58,555 nt of DNA, from contig CAJVPP010000040.1 of NCBI GenBank assembly GCA_910592005.1, positions 1 through 58,555 of the forward strand, read 5' to 3'. The notes beneath the pieces were generated by a model. That model had not been told where the DNA came from. It was given only the letters and a program-made list of their open reading frames with translations, and made no database searches. This stretch comes from Funneliformis mosseae (lineage: Eukaryota > Glomeromycota > Glomeromycetes > Glomerales > Glomeraceae). Shown here piece by piece: positions 58,502 to 58,555 of this stretch; position 1 is the stretch's first letter; each line of letters begins with the position of its first letter. A program made the position numbers and the translations under genes.

Positions 58502-58555
58502 AAGAAAAATTTTAGCAGTAAAGATTATTGTATTCATTCGATTTTTTTTCAAAGC
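58502..58555 (-). repeat. Right arm of the perfect 54-bp inverted repeat, reaching the window edge
   Basis: Exact reverse complement of 57915-57968. Because it reaches base 58555, the repeat could continue beyond the window, so the true arm length and any target duplication cannot be judged. Confidence 0.9.

Noticed and set aside
1..58555. CRISPR arrays, tRNA or rRNA genes
   Set aside because: No regularly spaced direct repeats were seen, and no tRNA-like box A/box B or rRNA core sequence was recognised by eye. A covariance-model scan was not possible.

Overview
The window looks like nuclear DNA of an arbuscular mycorrhizal fungus (Glomeromycotina, Rhizophagus-like). The evidence is very AT-rich sequence with long A/T homopolymers, genes split by many short GT-AG introns, fungal orthologues (RAX2, RPN6, BUB3, NOC3, TOF1, DAD2, CENP-W, RTC4), a MATA-HMG-type gene, and decayed copies of repeated gene families that I associate, from memory only, with Rhizophagus. 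No database search was possible. Exon models were traced by hand. For RAX2, RPN6 (ten of its exons), BUB3, PRCC, DAD2, PFD1, CENP-W, RTC4 and two lineage-specific membrane proteins, the phases of all traced exons close.

Layout. 1-2.3 kb: a broken Cys-rich coiled-coil gene and AT-rich spacer. 2.3-13.3 kb: a conserved block with RAX2 (polarity landmark, here ending in an SH3-like domain), RPN6 (26S proteasome lid) divergent from BUB3 (spindle checkpoint), and a PRCC-family gene. 13.4-28 kb: a graveyard of mobile or amplified sequence. It holds a 2.6-kb broken RING-like gene between imperfect inverted repeats, a complete but dead hAT element (16791-19305, with target duplication), a Myb-like fragment, a broken multi-exon member of a large Mucoromycota family, a fold-back element, a complete but dead pogo/Tigger element (24144-26371) and a second hAT remnant. 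28-33.7 kb: two intronless genes, a GRF-finger SMARCAL1/ZRANB3-like helicase and a MATA-HMG box protein. 33.8-40.9 kb: gene-poor, with short repeats, a possible lineage-specific gene and two small TA-flanked fold-back elements, one carrying degenerate telomere-like hexamers. 40.9-47.5 kb: lineage-specific membrane proteins, including a tandem paralogue pair. 48.2-57.7 kb: a dense conserved block with NOC3, TOF1, DAD2, PFD1, CENP-W and RTC4. 57.9-58.555 kb: a perfect 54-bp inverted repeat whose right arm ends on the last base.

The conserved genes are weighted towards chromosome maintenance: checkpoint (BUB3), replication initiation/ribosome biogenesis (NOC3), fork protection (TOF1), kinetochore (DAD2, CENP-W), tubulin folding (PFD1), a telomere-linked factor (RTC4) and an annealing-helicase-like enzyme. 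This may be only housekeeping gene density. The most distinctive observations are the RAX2-SH3 architecture, the telomere-like array inside a TIR element, the terminal inverted repeat, and a consistent G:C to A:T signature in the premature stops and repeat mismatches of the dead elements.
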